Shown here one piece after another: positions 19,384-30,466 of a DNA stretch of 64,000 nt. Numbering within the stretch: position 1 is the first letter of the stretch; the number at the start of each line of letters is the position of its first letter. The position numbers and the translations under genes were made by a program. Source of the DNA: Gracilaria domingensis (lineage: Eukaryota; Rhodophyta; Florideophyceae; Gracilariales; Gracilariaceae); assembly GCA_022539475.1 (NCBI GenBank), contig VCMS01000220.1, forward strand, positions 1 through 64,000, written 5' to 3'. The notes beneath the pieces are model-generated. The model saw only the letters and a program-made list of their open reading frames with translations. It had not been told where the DNA came from and ran no database searches.

Positions 19384-22300
19384 ATGTCCAACAACGCCTC
19401 TTCTTCGAACACACCACAATTTAGAGTCTTTCTGAGCCATGCCGGTGAGGACAAGGAAACTATCGCTCGACCGTTGTATAAGCGCCTTAGCCGCCATGGA
19501 CTCTCCGTGTTCCTCGACAACGAGTCGTTCCGTCTCGGCGACGATTGCCCTCAAGTCATGGACGATGCGATGAAAACCGCACCCATCGGCATTTTCATCA
19601 TGAGTCCGGAATTCGTGGCTAAGAAGTGGCCCATGCGTGAGCTTATGGCATTTGTGAAACGCTACGACGACGCTGTTGCTGCCGGAGATACCCGACCTTT
19701 GCTTATCCCAATCTTCTACCGCTTTAGCACACGCCAGTGCCGCGATCCGAACATTTACGATATTTATAGTAGCGTGTTCCGTGAATGGGGACTGACTGCA
19801 CGTCTTCGCCACGGAAAAATAGAGTTTAAAGATGTGAACCATGCACTGGACACGGCCGCAAAGGTATGGAGCATCGAGAACAACTGTGGTGCATCCAACT
19901 CGAACAGACCTGACATGCATGCGACGAGAGAGTTGTTCCTCCAGAAAATTGAAAACAGCATTCTGGAGCGGCTCGGAATACGTACAACCCAGTTTAAGTT
20001 GGGAGGAAGCGATCATGGCGTGTTAGGTGATCCATCTCCACAAGGAGATAAGTACCGTTCATGTAATATGGTGCCCCCGAATCCACCGCGATTAACACTG
20101 GACTACAATTCGCCTAACACATGTGAGGGAAGGTTAAAAGCGGAGATTCTAAAGGCAAGCGAGAAACGAATTGTTGCTGTTGTGGCTAGTGGAAAAGGAG
20201 GAGTTGGTAAGACATGCGCTTTGAGAGGACTGGCTGAGGATGAGGACATCCAGCGGGTGTTTAACGGAGGAATTCTTTACCTTCAACTTGGAAATGACGC
20301 ATCGGAATCAACTGTTATTGAGGAAATCGCACGTATTGTTGCTTGCAGTGGGGAGTCGAAGTTATCAAGTGAGATAAGGACGTGCAAATCTGTTCGAGAA
20401 GCATCTGAGAAGGCTGCACAATGGTTTGGGCTGCACTCATGCTTGTTTCTTGTGGACGATATTTGGAATGTGGGTGGAATAGATGCTAACGTGTTGGCAA
20501 GTCTGGGGCTTATATTGAACACAAAGAGTCGATTGGTGTACACAACAAGAGACAAATATTTTCTGGTAATTGCGAACAAAGTGATTGAGTTTAAAGAAAA
20601 GGAGGCAGATGGGGAGTTGTCGCGGCGAATGTTGATGACACATGCGGGGTTTGATCAAAGTACTGTGTTGCTGCACAAGAATAAGGATGCGTTCGATTAT
20701 TTTCTGAAGTTGTGCCAAGGACTACCGCTTGGGTTTGGCATTGTCGGGAGCTCAGTAAGAGAATACACACGTGAGTGCTCACCGAATGAAAACGCATGGT
20801 CAGAGTTGTACAGTGACATTATATCGGAACACATGGATGTAATGGAAACTGAAGCTGCTACTTATGGTACACTGGCAAAGATTGTGGATATATCTCTGCA
20901 AGTGCTCGAGAAGCGAAATGGGGATAGAAATGTTTGGTACTGGTTTCGTGCTCTGTGTGTAATTCAGAAACAGCAATATGTTCCTGTGGAAATGCTACAA
21001 AAGTTATGGGACCTAGATACATTGAAAGAAACGAAACGTGTGGTGAAGTTGTTTGCAGATGTTTCAATTTTGCAAAGTACGAGAGCTGATGGATCGGTAT
21101 CTGTGCAGGTGCATGATTTGATTTTGGACATTGCCACCCACAAAGCCAAGGAAGCTGGTGAGAGAGAAGGTTCGTTCAAAAGGGTTGTGAGGAATTACGC
21201 GCGATGTAGGCTGGTGAATAAGAGAGATGAATCGCTTTCGTATAGACGGGGAGGTTCGCAGGGTTGTACCGAAGCTGATGATACATTGTGTAATAGTAGG
21301 ACTCTCAAAAGGCCACATGGAACAAGAATCAGGGAGGGTCATCAAACTGCAGCTCAAACTGCATGTGTCAAGCGCTTTCGGTGCGGCGAAGGTGAAGGAG
21401 ATGATTTGCGGACTAGAAGGCAACATGAAGAGACCGGCAGGGAAGGAATAGAGCGCCAACCAAAGTCACATGTTGAATCGGAGAGAGGTATTGGAGAAGG
21501 TGTGACAGCGGTAGGGGGCAAGCAAGGTGTTAGAAGTTCGGGGTTGTGTCGGCCATGGTGGAATGCTGTAGATGATGGGTACATACACAACAACCTTTGC
21601 AGATTACTGCGAAACGCAGGATATGGAGAGGAGCTATTGTGGCTACTGTCACAACCGCAGTGGATTGTGAAGCGACTCGTTGAAAGCGGAATCCTTGGTG
21701 TGGAAGAGGACTTGGGTCATGGGAAAGAAGTATGCAGCGATGATTCTGGGCAATCGAGTTTACGAAAGGGACATTTGGAAATGATTGGACGAGCTACGAG
21801 ATTGGGGGCGTTTTTTGTGAACAAGAACCGTCGTATGGAGGAGGGATGGTTTCAGGTACATGGACGGTTGCTGTTGCACGGCAGGCAAAATGAGCTGACA
21901 AAAGAGTTTGTAGAGAGGATGGAGAGGAGTGCACCGAAGCCATGGCTGAAAGCGGGTGAAGGAGTGTTGCAACAGGCTGGTTGTGGTGCCGTGCGAATTA
22001 TCCACGTTAAGCATGTGAAGGCGTTGTGCATTCGAATTGAACCTGAAGCTATTTGGGTTTTGTTTTCTGACGGTTATGGGTATGAAATGCATGTGGGAAG
22101 GTACGAAACGTTGAGTGAAGACTACAAAGAAAAGAGGCTTGAGAAGTCCGGACAGAAGCTTGGACAAATATGGTGTGCTTCGTTCTTGCCGGATGGAAGA
22201 AGAGTTGTGACTGCGCACTATGATGGAGAAATTTGTATATGGGATAGGCAGACAGGAGCTTTGGAGAAAGTTGTAGCACACGAGTGTGAAAAGCACAGAC

Positions 22301-23658
22301 GCTTTATCGACTTTTGCGCGGATGGAGCTCTGCTCGCCTGCAAAGTAGAAGATCATACTATTCAAATGTGGGACACGCTTAGCGGCAAAGCCGTCGGGCA
22401 GCCGCTCGAAGGTCACACAGACGAAGTGACGTGCGTTGCTGCAAACGCGGACGCCACTCGCATAATGTCTGGCTCAGAGGACGGAACGCTGCGTGTGTGG
22501 GACTCTGAAAGAGGTAAACCCATCGGGCACCCGCTCCAAGGTCACACAGACGATGTCTGGTGCGTAGCTTTAAACGCGGACGGCACTCGCATCGTGTCGG
22601 GGTCAAAAGACAGAACGGTGCGTGTGTGGGACGCTGAAAGCGGCAACGCAGTCGGACAGCCACTCCGAGGTCACAAAGCCTTGGTGAAATGCGTGGCTGT
22701 AAACGCGGACGGCACTCGCATCGTGTCTGGCTCATTGGACGGAACGGTGCGTTTGTGGGACGTTGAAAGCGGCAACGCAGTCGGTAAGCCGCGCGAAGGT
22801 CACACGAAGTGGGTGACGTGCGTGGCTGTAAACGCGGACGGCAAACGCATCGTGTCTCTGTCAGACGACGGAACGGTGCTTGTTTGGGACGCTGAAAGCA
22901 TTAACGCTGTCGGGGAGCCACTCGAAGGTCACACTCACTCTGTGGCGTGCGTGGCCGTAAGCGCGGACGGCACTCGCATCGTTTCTGGGTGCACGGACGG
23001 AACGCTGCGTATGTGGGACGCTGAAAGCGGCAACGCCGTCGGGCAGCCGCTCGACGGTCGTACAGGGGGGGTGAGCTGCGTGGCTGTGAATGCGGACGGC
23101 ACTCGCATCGTGTCTGTCTCGAAGGACCGGTGGCAGACGGTGCGTGTGTGGGACGCTAGAAGCGGCAACGCTGTCAGTAAGCCACTCGAAGGTCCCACAG
23201 ATTGGGTGGAGTGCGTAGCTATAAGCGCGGACGGCACTCGCATCGTGGCTGGCTCATGGGACGGAACGGTGCGTGTGTGGGACGCTGGAAGCGGCAACGC
23301 CGTCGGTAAGCCGCTTGAAGGTCACAACTACCGGGTGAAGTACGTGGCTGTGAACGCGGACGGCAGCCGTGTTGTGTCCGACGACGGAAAAATGAAACGG
23401 CTGTGGGCATTGAACGGCGATGGCGTTGAGTGCGTGCTCACCTCACGTGACGCCGAGTGGCGGCGTGCCATCGACGCGCTCGAGCTCACCTGGTCCGGGG
23501 GCAAACAATTGAAAGAATCATGGCAGCGGGAGGTGCGCGCCGTCGTCGAGAACGGCTCTGAGATTGTGCTGGGCACCTCCGAACGCGTATTAGACCCCGT
23601 CTGCGGTGGTGATGTGTACTTCACAAGCGACTTCCGGTGGTGCCGCATTGTGCGCTGA
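19384..23658 (+). CDS. NLR gene 2: TIR / NB-ARC / helical / WD40 receptor
   Basis: A 1424-residue paralogue with the same domain order as gene 1: TIR (Glu86 kept in WPMREL), P-loop GKGGVGKT near 270, Walker B LVDDIW, GLPLGF, an MHD-position variant reading VHD (VQVHDLIL), APAF1-C-like helical domain, about ten WD40 repeats and the conserved tail. Compared with gene 1, the first 140 residues and the propeller differ clearly, while residues about 140-940 are nearly identical. This argues for recent sequence exchange or for faster change at the two ends. Two WD repeats depart from the GH signature (DGRTGG, EGPTDW), and one carries an RWQ insertion before TVRVWD. The gene is intron-free. The 5' flank lacks the block shared by genes 1 and 3. 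Ligand and partner are unknown. Confidence 0.93.
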   Translation: MSNNASSSNTPQFRVFLSHAGEDKETIARPLYKRLSRHGLSVFLDNESFRLGDDCPQVMDDAMKTAPIGIFIMSPEFVAKKWPMRELMAFVKRYDDAVAAGDTRPLLIPIFYRFSTRQCRDPNIYDIYSSVFREWGLTARLRHGKIEFKDVNHALDTAAKVWSIENNCGASNSNRPDMHATRELFLQKIENSILERLGIRTTQFKLGGSDHGVLGDPSPQGDKYRSCNMVPPNPPRLTLDYNSPNTCEGRLKAEILKASEKRIVAVVASGKGGVGKTCALRGLAEDEDIQRVFNGGILYLQLGNDASESTVIEEIARIVACSGESKLSSEIRTCKSVREASEKAAQWFGLHSCLFLVDDIWNVGGIDANVLASLGLILNTKSRLVYTTRDKYFLVIANKVIEFKEKEADGELSRRMLMTHAGFDQSTVLLHKNKDAFDYFLKLCQGLPLGFGIVGSSVREYTRECSPNENAWSELYSDIISEHMDVMETEAATYGTLAKIVDISLQVLEKRNGDRNVWYWFRALCVIQKQQYVPVEMLQKLWDLDTLKETKRVVKLFADVSILQSTRADGSVSVQVHDLILDIATHKAKEAGEREGSFKRVVRNYARCRLVNKRDESLSYRRGGSQGCTEADDTLCNSRTLKRPHGTRIREGHQTAAQTACVKRFRCGEGEGDDLRTRRQHEETGREGIERQPKSHVESERGIGEGVTAVGGKQGVRSSGLCRPWWNAVDDGYIHNNLCRLLRNAGYGEELLWLLSQPQWIVKRLVESGILGVEEDLGHGKEVCSDDSGQSSLRKGHLEMIGRATRLGAFFVNKNRRMEEGWFQVHGRLLLHGRQNELTKEFVERMERSAPKPWLKAGEGVLQQAGCGAVRIIHVKHVKALCIRIEPEAIWVLFSDGYGYEMHVGRYETLSEDYKEKRLEKSGQKLGQIWCASFLPDGRRVVTAHYDGEICIWDRQTGALEKVVAHECEKHRRFIDFCADGALLACKVEDHTIQMWDTLSGKAVGQPLEGHTDEVTCVAANADATRIMSGSEDGTLRVWDSERGKPIGHPLQGHTDDVWCVALNADGTRIVSGSKDRTVRVWDAESGNAVGQPLRGHKALVKCVAVNADGTRIVSGSLDGTVRLWDVESGNAVGKPREGHTKWVTCVAVNADGKRIVSLSDDGTVLVWDAESINAVGEPLEGHTHSVACVAVSADGTRIVSGCTDGTLRMWDAESGNAVGQPLDGRTGGVSCVAVNADGTRIVSVSKDRWQTVRVWDARSGNAVSKPLEGPTDWVECVAISADGTRIVAGSWDGTVRVWDAGSGNAVGKPLEGHNYRVKYVAVNADGSRVVSDDGKMKRLWALNGDGVECVLTSRDAEWRRAIDALELTWSGGKQLKESWQREVRAVVENGSEIVLGTSERVLDPVCGGDVYFTSDFRWCRIVR

Positions 23659-23889
23659 AGTTACAAGCGGCCATCGCTTCCAATGATTTCCGCGCCATGC
23701 GCTCTCGCCGAACCTTTCCTCATGGCCTCCGCAGCGCCAGCCGTGTACGTGCGATACGGCGTTCGCCAACTTGCACGGTGGTGATGTGTACCTCACACTC
23801 CACTTCCGCTAACGCCGTATTGTGCGCTCAAGCTACAGCAGCCCATCTTTCGCGTGCCCGTATGTCAGTAAAGGTTGCACTGGACGAAG

Positions 23890-25110
23890 CACCGACTTGA
23901 ACTTGTCACACCCGGAAGCAAACAGTAAGCATTAGTCCCAGGTATGGCCTGCGGTAGCCGTGTTGAGTTCGGTGCGCATTTCTCGCACATGAAACTACGC
24001 AGTTTGCATACGAGTTGTGCCGTTTCTGTGTGATACCAAACAAAACACATCTTCTCTGCGCGTCAGTCCTGAGGGCCTCACCACGGCAGCGATGCGCGCG
24101 TGCCCGCACGGCGGTCGCTGCTTTGGTGAAATCGTATGTTTTGTCCATTGCTTGAGGTAAACGATCTGTGGTGCGAACGAGCTGGAACACGCGTGCAATG
24201 GGGTAGGCTGCGAAGGCTGCGTGGATATTACAGATGGCGCCGCGACGGCAGCCGCGCTGTGTCAGAAGGCGTAGCAACGCAACGGCTGTGGGTATTGAGC
24301 GGGGATAGGTGTGAGTGCGTGCTCAATTCACATGACGCAGGGTTGCAGCGTACCATCGATGCGCTTGGGCTCACGTGGTCTGTGCCCGGACAGTGGAAAC
24401 CGATGCAGCGGGAGGTGTGAGGCGTCGAAAGGTGCGTGTGTGAGAAACTCGGCGAGGCAGCGACGTTGAGCAGCTCAACAACTCTCTATAAAGTTTTGAG
24501 TGACTGGTGTGTCTGTAAGCGTTGATGGCGCTAGCGGAGTCTCAGAAGATATCAAAAGCAACGGCTGTAGAACGTGAACGCTGGTGGCGTGAGTGTGCTG
24601 ACGTCCCGCGACGCTGCCTGGCAGCACACGGTCGACGCGCCCTATCTCGCGTTTCTCCCCGTACCCGAATACCATGGCCGTCACAGGGAGAGGTACGCGA
24701 CTATGAATAAAGAGACTCTGAGAATATCAGTACGATTCTGTGCCGCTGTGAACACGAGTTTGGTAACCTGGACGGCGGCGATGTGTACTTGGCACAAAAT
24801 TGGCGGTCACGCGGATTGACTGTAGCGAGTTGCGGTGAGAGCTGATTGAACTCGCATCGTGCCCGATTCCCACGACAGATCGGTGCGTATGTTGAACGCT
24901 TGCGGCCACGCTGCTCGGCTGGATCGAAACCAGGAGGTACACGGTAACTACCATGGAGCTTACCACCGAGACCAGTGCATAAGGATCGCCGAGGATGGCT
25001 CTGGGAGTGTGCTAGAAGGCTTTGAAATAGCTTTTCGCAACATGGATGAGAAGGATATGTATATGACGCAAGACTGCATCCTATGCCGTATTGTGCACTC
25101 AGCCTCGGGA
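23890..25110 (+). pseudogene. Three or more decayed NLR 3'-end relics downstream of gene 2
   Basis: About 24240-24420 repeats the tail (LWVLSGDRCECVLNS, IDALGLTW) and is a close copy of the relic after gene 1. About 24570-24810 is another tail (GVSVLTSRDAAWQ, later DGGDVYLAQNW in a shifted frame). About 24840-25110 carries a fragment of a WD repeat (TRIVPDSHDRSVRM) joined to a tail (IAEDGSGSVLEG, DMYMTQDCILCRIV). All are too broken to encode a receptor. They record repeated loss of copies with retention of the 3' ends. Confidence 0.75.
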
Positions 25111-26170
25111 GACCTCCTCCTCGCACCCCAGAGGCTGTTACCCGTTGATAGCCGAACGTCCCCGGCACGCGCAAGAGCGCTCGCCAGATAAGGGCGCGCG
25201 CGATCAGCACGAGTAGCGCGCGCTTGTCATGGACGGCATCAGGTACGAAGCTCTGTTCGCGTTTCCCTGACGTCGATGCTTTGGAAGGAAGTACGCCGAT
25301 GCGCGCGTGGCGGTACAGCGGTCGCTGCTTGGGTGAACTCGACTGTTTTATCGGCTCTTTTGCGTCTCCGCTCTTGACCCGGCATGCCGTAGGTTGTGAT
25401 TGACTTGACCGCTGTCTGCAGTGAGCGTGGAGTACGCAAGTCCCTCTTCAAACGGTGTGCGGAGCAAGCGAGTTGGAGCGCGCGTGCGATGGGCTGCGAC
25501 GGGTGCGAGAACATCGCGGACGGCGATCACGCCCAGGACGGCGCTGTGATCGCGCCTCGAGGCCGTTCTGATGGCGCGTAGTGCGGCAGACCGGGGCGGC
25601 GACGGTGCCGCAGATCCGAGAGCGGACTTACGGACGCGCCTTTCTGCGCGCAGCGGCTCAGGGCAAGAAGTACACTTGTACCAGACGCACACGTTGAAAC
25701 GAATTTCTTGAAGTCCACAAGGTACACGTACACGTATGTTCTGTCGCGCACGTCCTTGTTGTCGCGGATGAACTTCCTATGTCGAATAGCTGAAGATGAT
25801 CTCCCGATGGTGCCTTCTCCGTTTCATAGTTGAGCAGGCCAGCGTGGCTGCTTCTCTCCTATCGCATCTACACTGTTTCAACTCAACAGCCACCTTGGGC
25901 GCTGAGCGCGTCGCAACTCACAATTTGTGCGCATGTCGAAGTGGGCCGACTTTGCGTGTAGTCCCAGTTGGCACCTACTCTTGGGTATGCCGTAGCGCCC
26001 ACCAACTCCGCAGCTTCCCGCCGCCCACAACATCAAGTTGGTCCACGCACTGTCGCGCAAACCGCGGTCGGCGGGTCACTGCATCAACTCCCAGTCAAGC
26101 TTCTGCTCACCGTTTCCCTAATGCTCAATAGTTCAAGTCCGATTCTCTGACCAAGAGTAGCTATCCGAAA
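25111..26170 (+). other. Intergenic: diverged copy of the array flank and 5' flank of NLR gene 3
   Basis: About 25290-25530 resembles 17690-17890 and 24060-24250. About 25685-26165 resembles the region upstream of gene 1, including the block starting TCAAGCTTCTGCTCACC at 26094. No credible coding frame is seen. Confidence 0.55.
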
Positions 26171-29100
26171 ATGTGGCACAAGGCCTCTTCTTCGAACAAG
26201 CCAAAGTTTGAAATCTTTCTGAGCCATGCGGGTGAAGACAAGGAAACTATCGCTCGACCGCTGTATGAGCGCCTTAGCCGCCATGGACTCTCCGTGTTCC
26301 TTGACAACGAGTCGTTCCGTCTCGGCGACGACTGCCCTCAAGTCATGAAAGACGCCATGAAAACCGCACCCATAGGCATCTTCATCATGAGTCCTGAATT
26401 CGTAGCAAAGGAGTGGCCAATGCGTGAACTTATGGTATTCGTTCGACGTTTTGACGACGCCGTGGCCTGCAATAAGACTCGACCTTTGCTTATCCCTATC
26501 TTCTACCGCTTCAGCACAGACCAGTGCCGCGATCCGAACATTTTCGATACTTATAGCAGCCTTTTCCTCAAGTGGGGACTCTTTAGAAGGGCTTCGAATG
26601 GCGATGTAGAGCTGAAAGATGTGAACCACACACTGGACACGGCTGCAAAAGTATGGAGCATCGAGAATAACTGCGGTGCATCCAACTCGAACAGCCCGGA
26701 AATGCTTCCGACGAGAAAGTATTTCTTGGAATACATTGAGAAAGAGATTTTGAAGCTCCTCAGAAGGGACACATCTGAGATGTTGACGAGAGGCAATGCC
26801 GTGTTGGGTGATCAATCTCCACAAAGAGATACGTACAGTTCATGCACCATGGTGCTCCCGAATCCACCGCGATTAACACTGGACTACGGTTCGCCTAACA
26901 CATGTGAGGGAAGGTTAAAGGCGGAGATTCTAAAGGCAAGCGAGAGGCGAATTGTTGCTGTTGTGGCTAGTGGAAAAGGAGGAGTTGGTAAGACATGCGC
27001 TTTGAGAGGACTGGCTGAGGATGAGGACATCAAGCGAGTGTTTAGAGGAGGAATTCTTTACATTCAACTTGGAAATGACGCATCGGAATCAACTGTTATT
27101 GAGGAAATCGCACAAACTGTTGATTGCACCGGGGGGTCGAAGCTATCAAGTGAGATAAGGGCGTGCAAGTCTGTTCGAGAAGCGTCTCAGAAAGCTTCGC
27201 AATGGTTTCGTTCAGAGTCGTGCTTGTTCCTGATAGATGATATATGGGAGTTGAATGGAATAGATTGTGATGTACTAAGCGATCTTGGGCTGATAGTGAA
27301 CGAGAAGAGTAGAATGGTATACACAACGAGAGACAAACATTTTTTGAAGCGGGCGAACACAGTGATTGAATTCAAAGAGAAGGAAGCGTATGGGAAGCTG
27401 TCGCAGCGAATGTTGATGAAGCACGCAGGCTTTGATGAAACAACGGTGCTGAACCACAAGAACAAAGTGGCGTTCAAGTATTTTCTGACATTGTGTCAAG
27501 GGCTTCCGCTTGGTTTTGGCATTGTGGGGAGTTCTGTAGGAGAGTATGCTCGTGATTGCTTGCCGAGAGAAGACGCATGGTCTGAGTTCTATCATGATGT
27601 TGTATCACAACAAAAGGATATAATGCAAGAGACATCTGATTCGTATGGAATACTGCTAAAGATTGTGGATTTATCGCTTCAAGTTCTTGGGGAACGTCAT
27701 GGACACGGAAAGTTTGAGTATTGGTTTCGGAGTCTGTGTGTGCTTAAAAGGCAGCAAACCGTGCCTGTAGAGATGCTGCAAAAGCTGTGGAACTTTGAGT
27801 CGTTGCGAGAAACTAGAAGGGTGGTGCAATCGTTTGTTGATGTTTCTGTTGTGCAACAGTCTATAATTAATGGTTCCGTGTTTGTCAAGTTGCATGACTT
27901 AATTCTAGATATCGCTACACACAAAGCTGGGGGAGTGCGTGAGAGAAGGGCTTTCTTTCAAACGCTTTTGGGGAATTACTTGCCGCGTAATGGAATGAAG
28001 GGGAGAGATACTGGGTTGTTATCAGAACTGAGTGATGGAATGGACACTGTTTTTGTAGCCCATGCTCTCAGAGGCTTTTGGAATGGCATAATGAGTGCTA
28101 GCAAGAACGAATCTATGAGACAAGAGTATTGTCACGAGTGGTGGAATGAGAAAGATGATGGGTACATACACAACAACCTTTGCAGACTACTACGAAACGC
28201 AGGATATGGAGAGGAGCTGCTTTTGCTGTTATCGCAACCGCAATGGATTGTGAAACGACTTGTTGAGAGCGGAATCCTTGGCGTGGAAGACGACTTGGGT
28301 CATGGAAAAGCTGTTTGCAACGATCATTCTCCGCAACCAGCAATTCACGAGGAGCATCTGCAAATGATTAGCCGAGCGGCCAGGAGAAGCGCATTGCTTG
28401 TAAACTACAACCAGCGCGTAGAGGAGGGATGGTTTCAGATGCACGGCCGGTTGTTGTGGCACGCCACTCAAAGCGAGTTGACGAAAGATTTCGTGGGAAG
28501 GATGGAAACATTTGCGCCAAAACCATGGCTGAAAGCATCTGAAGGGCTTTTGGAACAGGCGGGTGCTGGTACACTACAACTTTTCCACTTTTGGGGTAGA
28601 GTGGTGTGCACGCGTATGGAGTCTGATGAAATCTGGTTTTTGTTGTTTGACGACATGAACAATGTCATACAAGTGGGATGGTACGACGCGTCGAGAGAAT
28701 ACTTTGGGCAGAAGAAGCTCATAGTGCCAGAACAGCATATTGGAATTTTGGATTGTGGTGCGTTCTTGCCGGATGAACGAAGGGTAGTGACGGCGCACCA
28801 AACTGGACGTATATATTTGTGGAACAGACAAACAGGAGTTTGTGAGGGCGTTGTAGCACACAACTGTGCAAATCACGGAAGATTTATCGATCTCTGCGCG
28901 GATGGGGCTCTGCTTGCGTGCGAGTCCTTCGATCACACCGTTCAGATGTGGGACACACTTAGCGGAGAGCCCGCAGGGCAGCCGCTCCATGGTCACACAG
29001 ATGAGGTTACGTGCTTGGTGACCAACGCCACTCGCACATGCATTGTGTCCGGCTCGTTGGACCAGACTGTGCGAGTTTGGGATGCTGAAAGCGAAAACCC

Positions 29101-30466
29101 AGTGGGACGGAGGCTCGAAGGTCACACATTCTGGGTGAATTGTGTTGCTGTGAACGCGGAAGGTACTCGCATAGTCTCAGGCTCTGGAGACGAAACGGTG
29201 CGCTTGTGGGACGCCAGAAGTGGTAACGCCATCGGGCAGCCGCTTTATGGTCACTCATCGATCGTAGAATGCTTAGCCATGAGCGCGGACGGCACTCGCA
29301 TCTTTTCAGGCTCTAACGATAGGACAGTGCGTGTCTGGGACGCTATAAGCAACATGGCCATCGGACCCCCGCTGCAAGGTCACAGCAGTGCGGTGAATTA
29401 CGTGGCTCTGAGCACGGATGGCACTCGGATCGTATCAGGCGCACTGGACGGAAGTGTGCGTGTCTGGGACGCGGAAGAGAGAAGCGTTGCCGACTGGCCT
29501 CGCGTGGCTGTGAGTGCGGGGAGCAATGGCATCATGAGTAGTTCAGGCGAGAAAACAGTTTATGTAGGTGAAGCTGAAAGCGGTAACGCTGTCGTGCAGT
29601 ATCCCAGAGCTCACAAAGATGTAGTATCGTGCGTCACTATGAGTGATAATGAGAAATACATCGTATCAGGCTCACATGACAGGACGGTGCGCGTGTGGGA
29701 CGCTGAAAGCGGCGACGCCGTCGGAAAGGCGCTCCAAGGTCACACACATCGCGTGACGTGCGTGGCGGTCAACGCGGACGGCACGCGCATCGTGTCTGGC
29801 TCTTGTGACAGAACGGTGCGTGTGTGGGACGCTGAAAGCGGCAACGCCGTCGGACAGCCGCTCAAAGGTCATGCAGACACGGTGATCTGCGTAGCTTTGA
29901 GCGCGGACGAGACGCGCATCGCATCAGGCTCATGGGACGGTACGGTGCGTTTGTGGGACGCGCTACGCTGCAACGCCATCGGGCAGCCGCTTCGAGGTCA
30001 CACAAGCCGTGTGACTTGCGTAGCTATGAGCGCGGACGGCACTCGCATCGTGTCCGGCTCGTACGACGAAACGGTGCGTGTATGGGACGCTGAAACCGGC
30101 AACGCCATTGGACAGCCGCTCCGAGGTCACAGAGACACGGTGCGTCAAGTCGCGGTGAGCGCGGGTGGCAGCCATGTTGTGTCATCCGATCGACGCATGC
30201 AACGGCTGTGGGCGTTGAACGGCGATGGCGGTGAGTGCGTGCTCACTTCACGTGATTTCGTGTGGCAGCTTACCATTGAATCGCTCTCGACGAGCTGGAG
30301 CGGTTCTGAGCACTTCGAGTGGCCCCCGTGGGAGTATGTAGTGCGCGAGCTCGCAGACGACGGCTCAGAGCTAATGCTTGGCGTCACTGAGCGCGCGTTG
30401 CGCAACTTCCGCGGAGGAGATGTGTACTTCACACAAGACTTCCGATCGTGTCGTATCGTGCGCTGA
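26171..30466 (+). CDS. NLR gene 3: TIR / NB-ARC / helical / WD40 receptor
   Basis: A 1431-residue paralogue, the most diverged of the three. TIR is close to that of gene 2 and keeps Glu86. The NB-ARC P-loop (GKGGVGKT) lies in a stretch of about 250 bp, roughly 26855-27115, almost identical to genes 1 and 2, while sequence on both sides is much more different, as after gene conversion. Walker B is LFLIDDIW, the MHD position reads LHD, and the helical domain has DDGYIHNNL and PKPWL. The linker before the helical domain is about 60 residues shorter than in genes 1 and 2. The propeller has about twelve WD repeats, one clearly worn (near residues 1110-1150, YVGEAESGN). The shared C-terminal tail is intact (GGDVYFTQDF, RIVR at the end). 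Intron-free. Confidence 0.93.
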   Translation: MWHKASSSNKPKFEIFLSHAGEDKETIARPLYERLSRHGLSVFLDNESFRLGDDCPQVMKDAMKTAPIGIFIMSPEFVAKEWPMRELMVFVRRFDDAVACNKTRPLLIPIFYRFSTDQCRDPNIFDTYSSLFLKWGLFRRASNGDVELKDVNHTLDTAAKVWSIENNCGASNSNSPEMLPTRKYFLEYIEKEILKLLRRDTSEMLTRGNAVLGDQSPQRDTYSSCTMVLPNPPRLTLDYGSPNTCEGRLKAEILKASERRIVAVVASGKGGVGKTCALRGLAEDEDIKRVFRGGILYIQLGNDASESTVIEEIAQTVDCTGGSKLSSEIRACKSVREASQKASQWFRSESCLFLIDDIWELNGIDCDVLSDLGLIVNEKSRMVYTTRDKHFLKRANTVIEFKEKEAYGKLSQRMLMKHAGFDETTVLNHKNKVAFKYFLTLCQGLPLGFGIVGSSVGEYARDCLPREDAWSEFYHDVVSQQKDIMQETSDSYGILLKIVDLSLQVLGERHGHGKFEYWFRSLCVLKRQQTVPVEMLQKLWNFESLRETRRVVQSFVDVSVVQQSIINGSVFVKLHDLILDIATHKAGGVRERRAFFQTLLGNYLPRNGMKGRDTGLLSELSDGMDTVFVAHALRGFWNGIMSASKNESMRQEYCHEWWNEKDDGYIHNNLCRLLRNAGYGEELLLLLSQPQWIVKRLVESGILGVEDDLGHGKAVCNDHSPQPAIHEEHLQMISRAARRSALLVNYNQRVEEGWFQMHGRLLWHATQSELTKDFVGRMETFAPKPWLKASEGLLEQAGAGTLQLFHFWGRVVCTRMESDEIWFLLFDDMNNVIQVGWYDASREYFGQKKLIVPEQHIGILDCGAFLPDERRVVTAHQTGRIYLWNRQTGVCEGVVAHNCANHGRFIDLCADGALLACESFDHTVQMWDTLSGEPAGQPLHGHTDEVTCLVTNATRTCIVSGSLDQTVRVWDAESENPVGRRLEGHTFWVNCVAVNAEGTRIVSGSGDETVRLWDARSGNAIGQPLYGHSSIVECLAMSADGTRIFSGSNDRTVRVWDAISNMAIGPPLQGHSSAVNYVALSTDGTRIVSGALDGSVRVWDAEERSVADWPRVAVSAGSNGIMSSSGEKTVYVGEAESGNAVVQYPRAHKDVVSCVTMSDNEKYIVSGSHDRTVRVWDAESGDAVGKALQGHTHRVTCVAVNADGTRIVSGSCDRTVRVWDAESGNAVGQPLKGHADTVICVALSADETRIASGSWDGTVRLWDALRCNAIGQPLRGHTSRVTCVAMSADGTRIVSGSYDETVRVWDAETGNAIGQPLRGHRDTVRQVAVSAGGSHVVSSDRRMQRLWALNGDGGECVLTSRDFVWQLTIESLSTSWSGSEHFEWPPWEYVVRELADDGSELMLGVTERALRNFRGGDVYFTQDFRSCRIVR

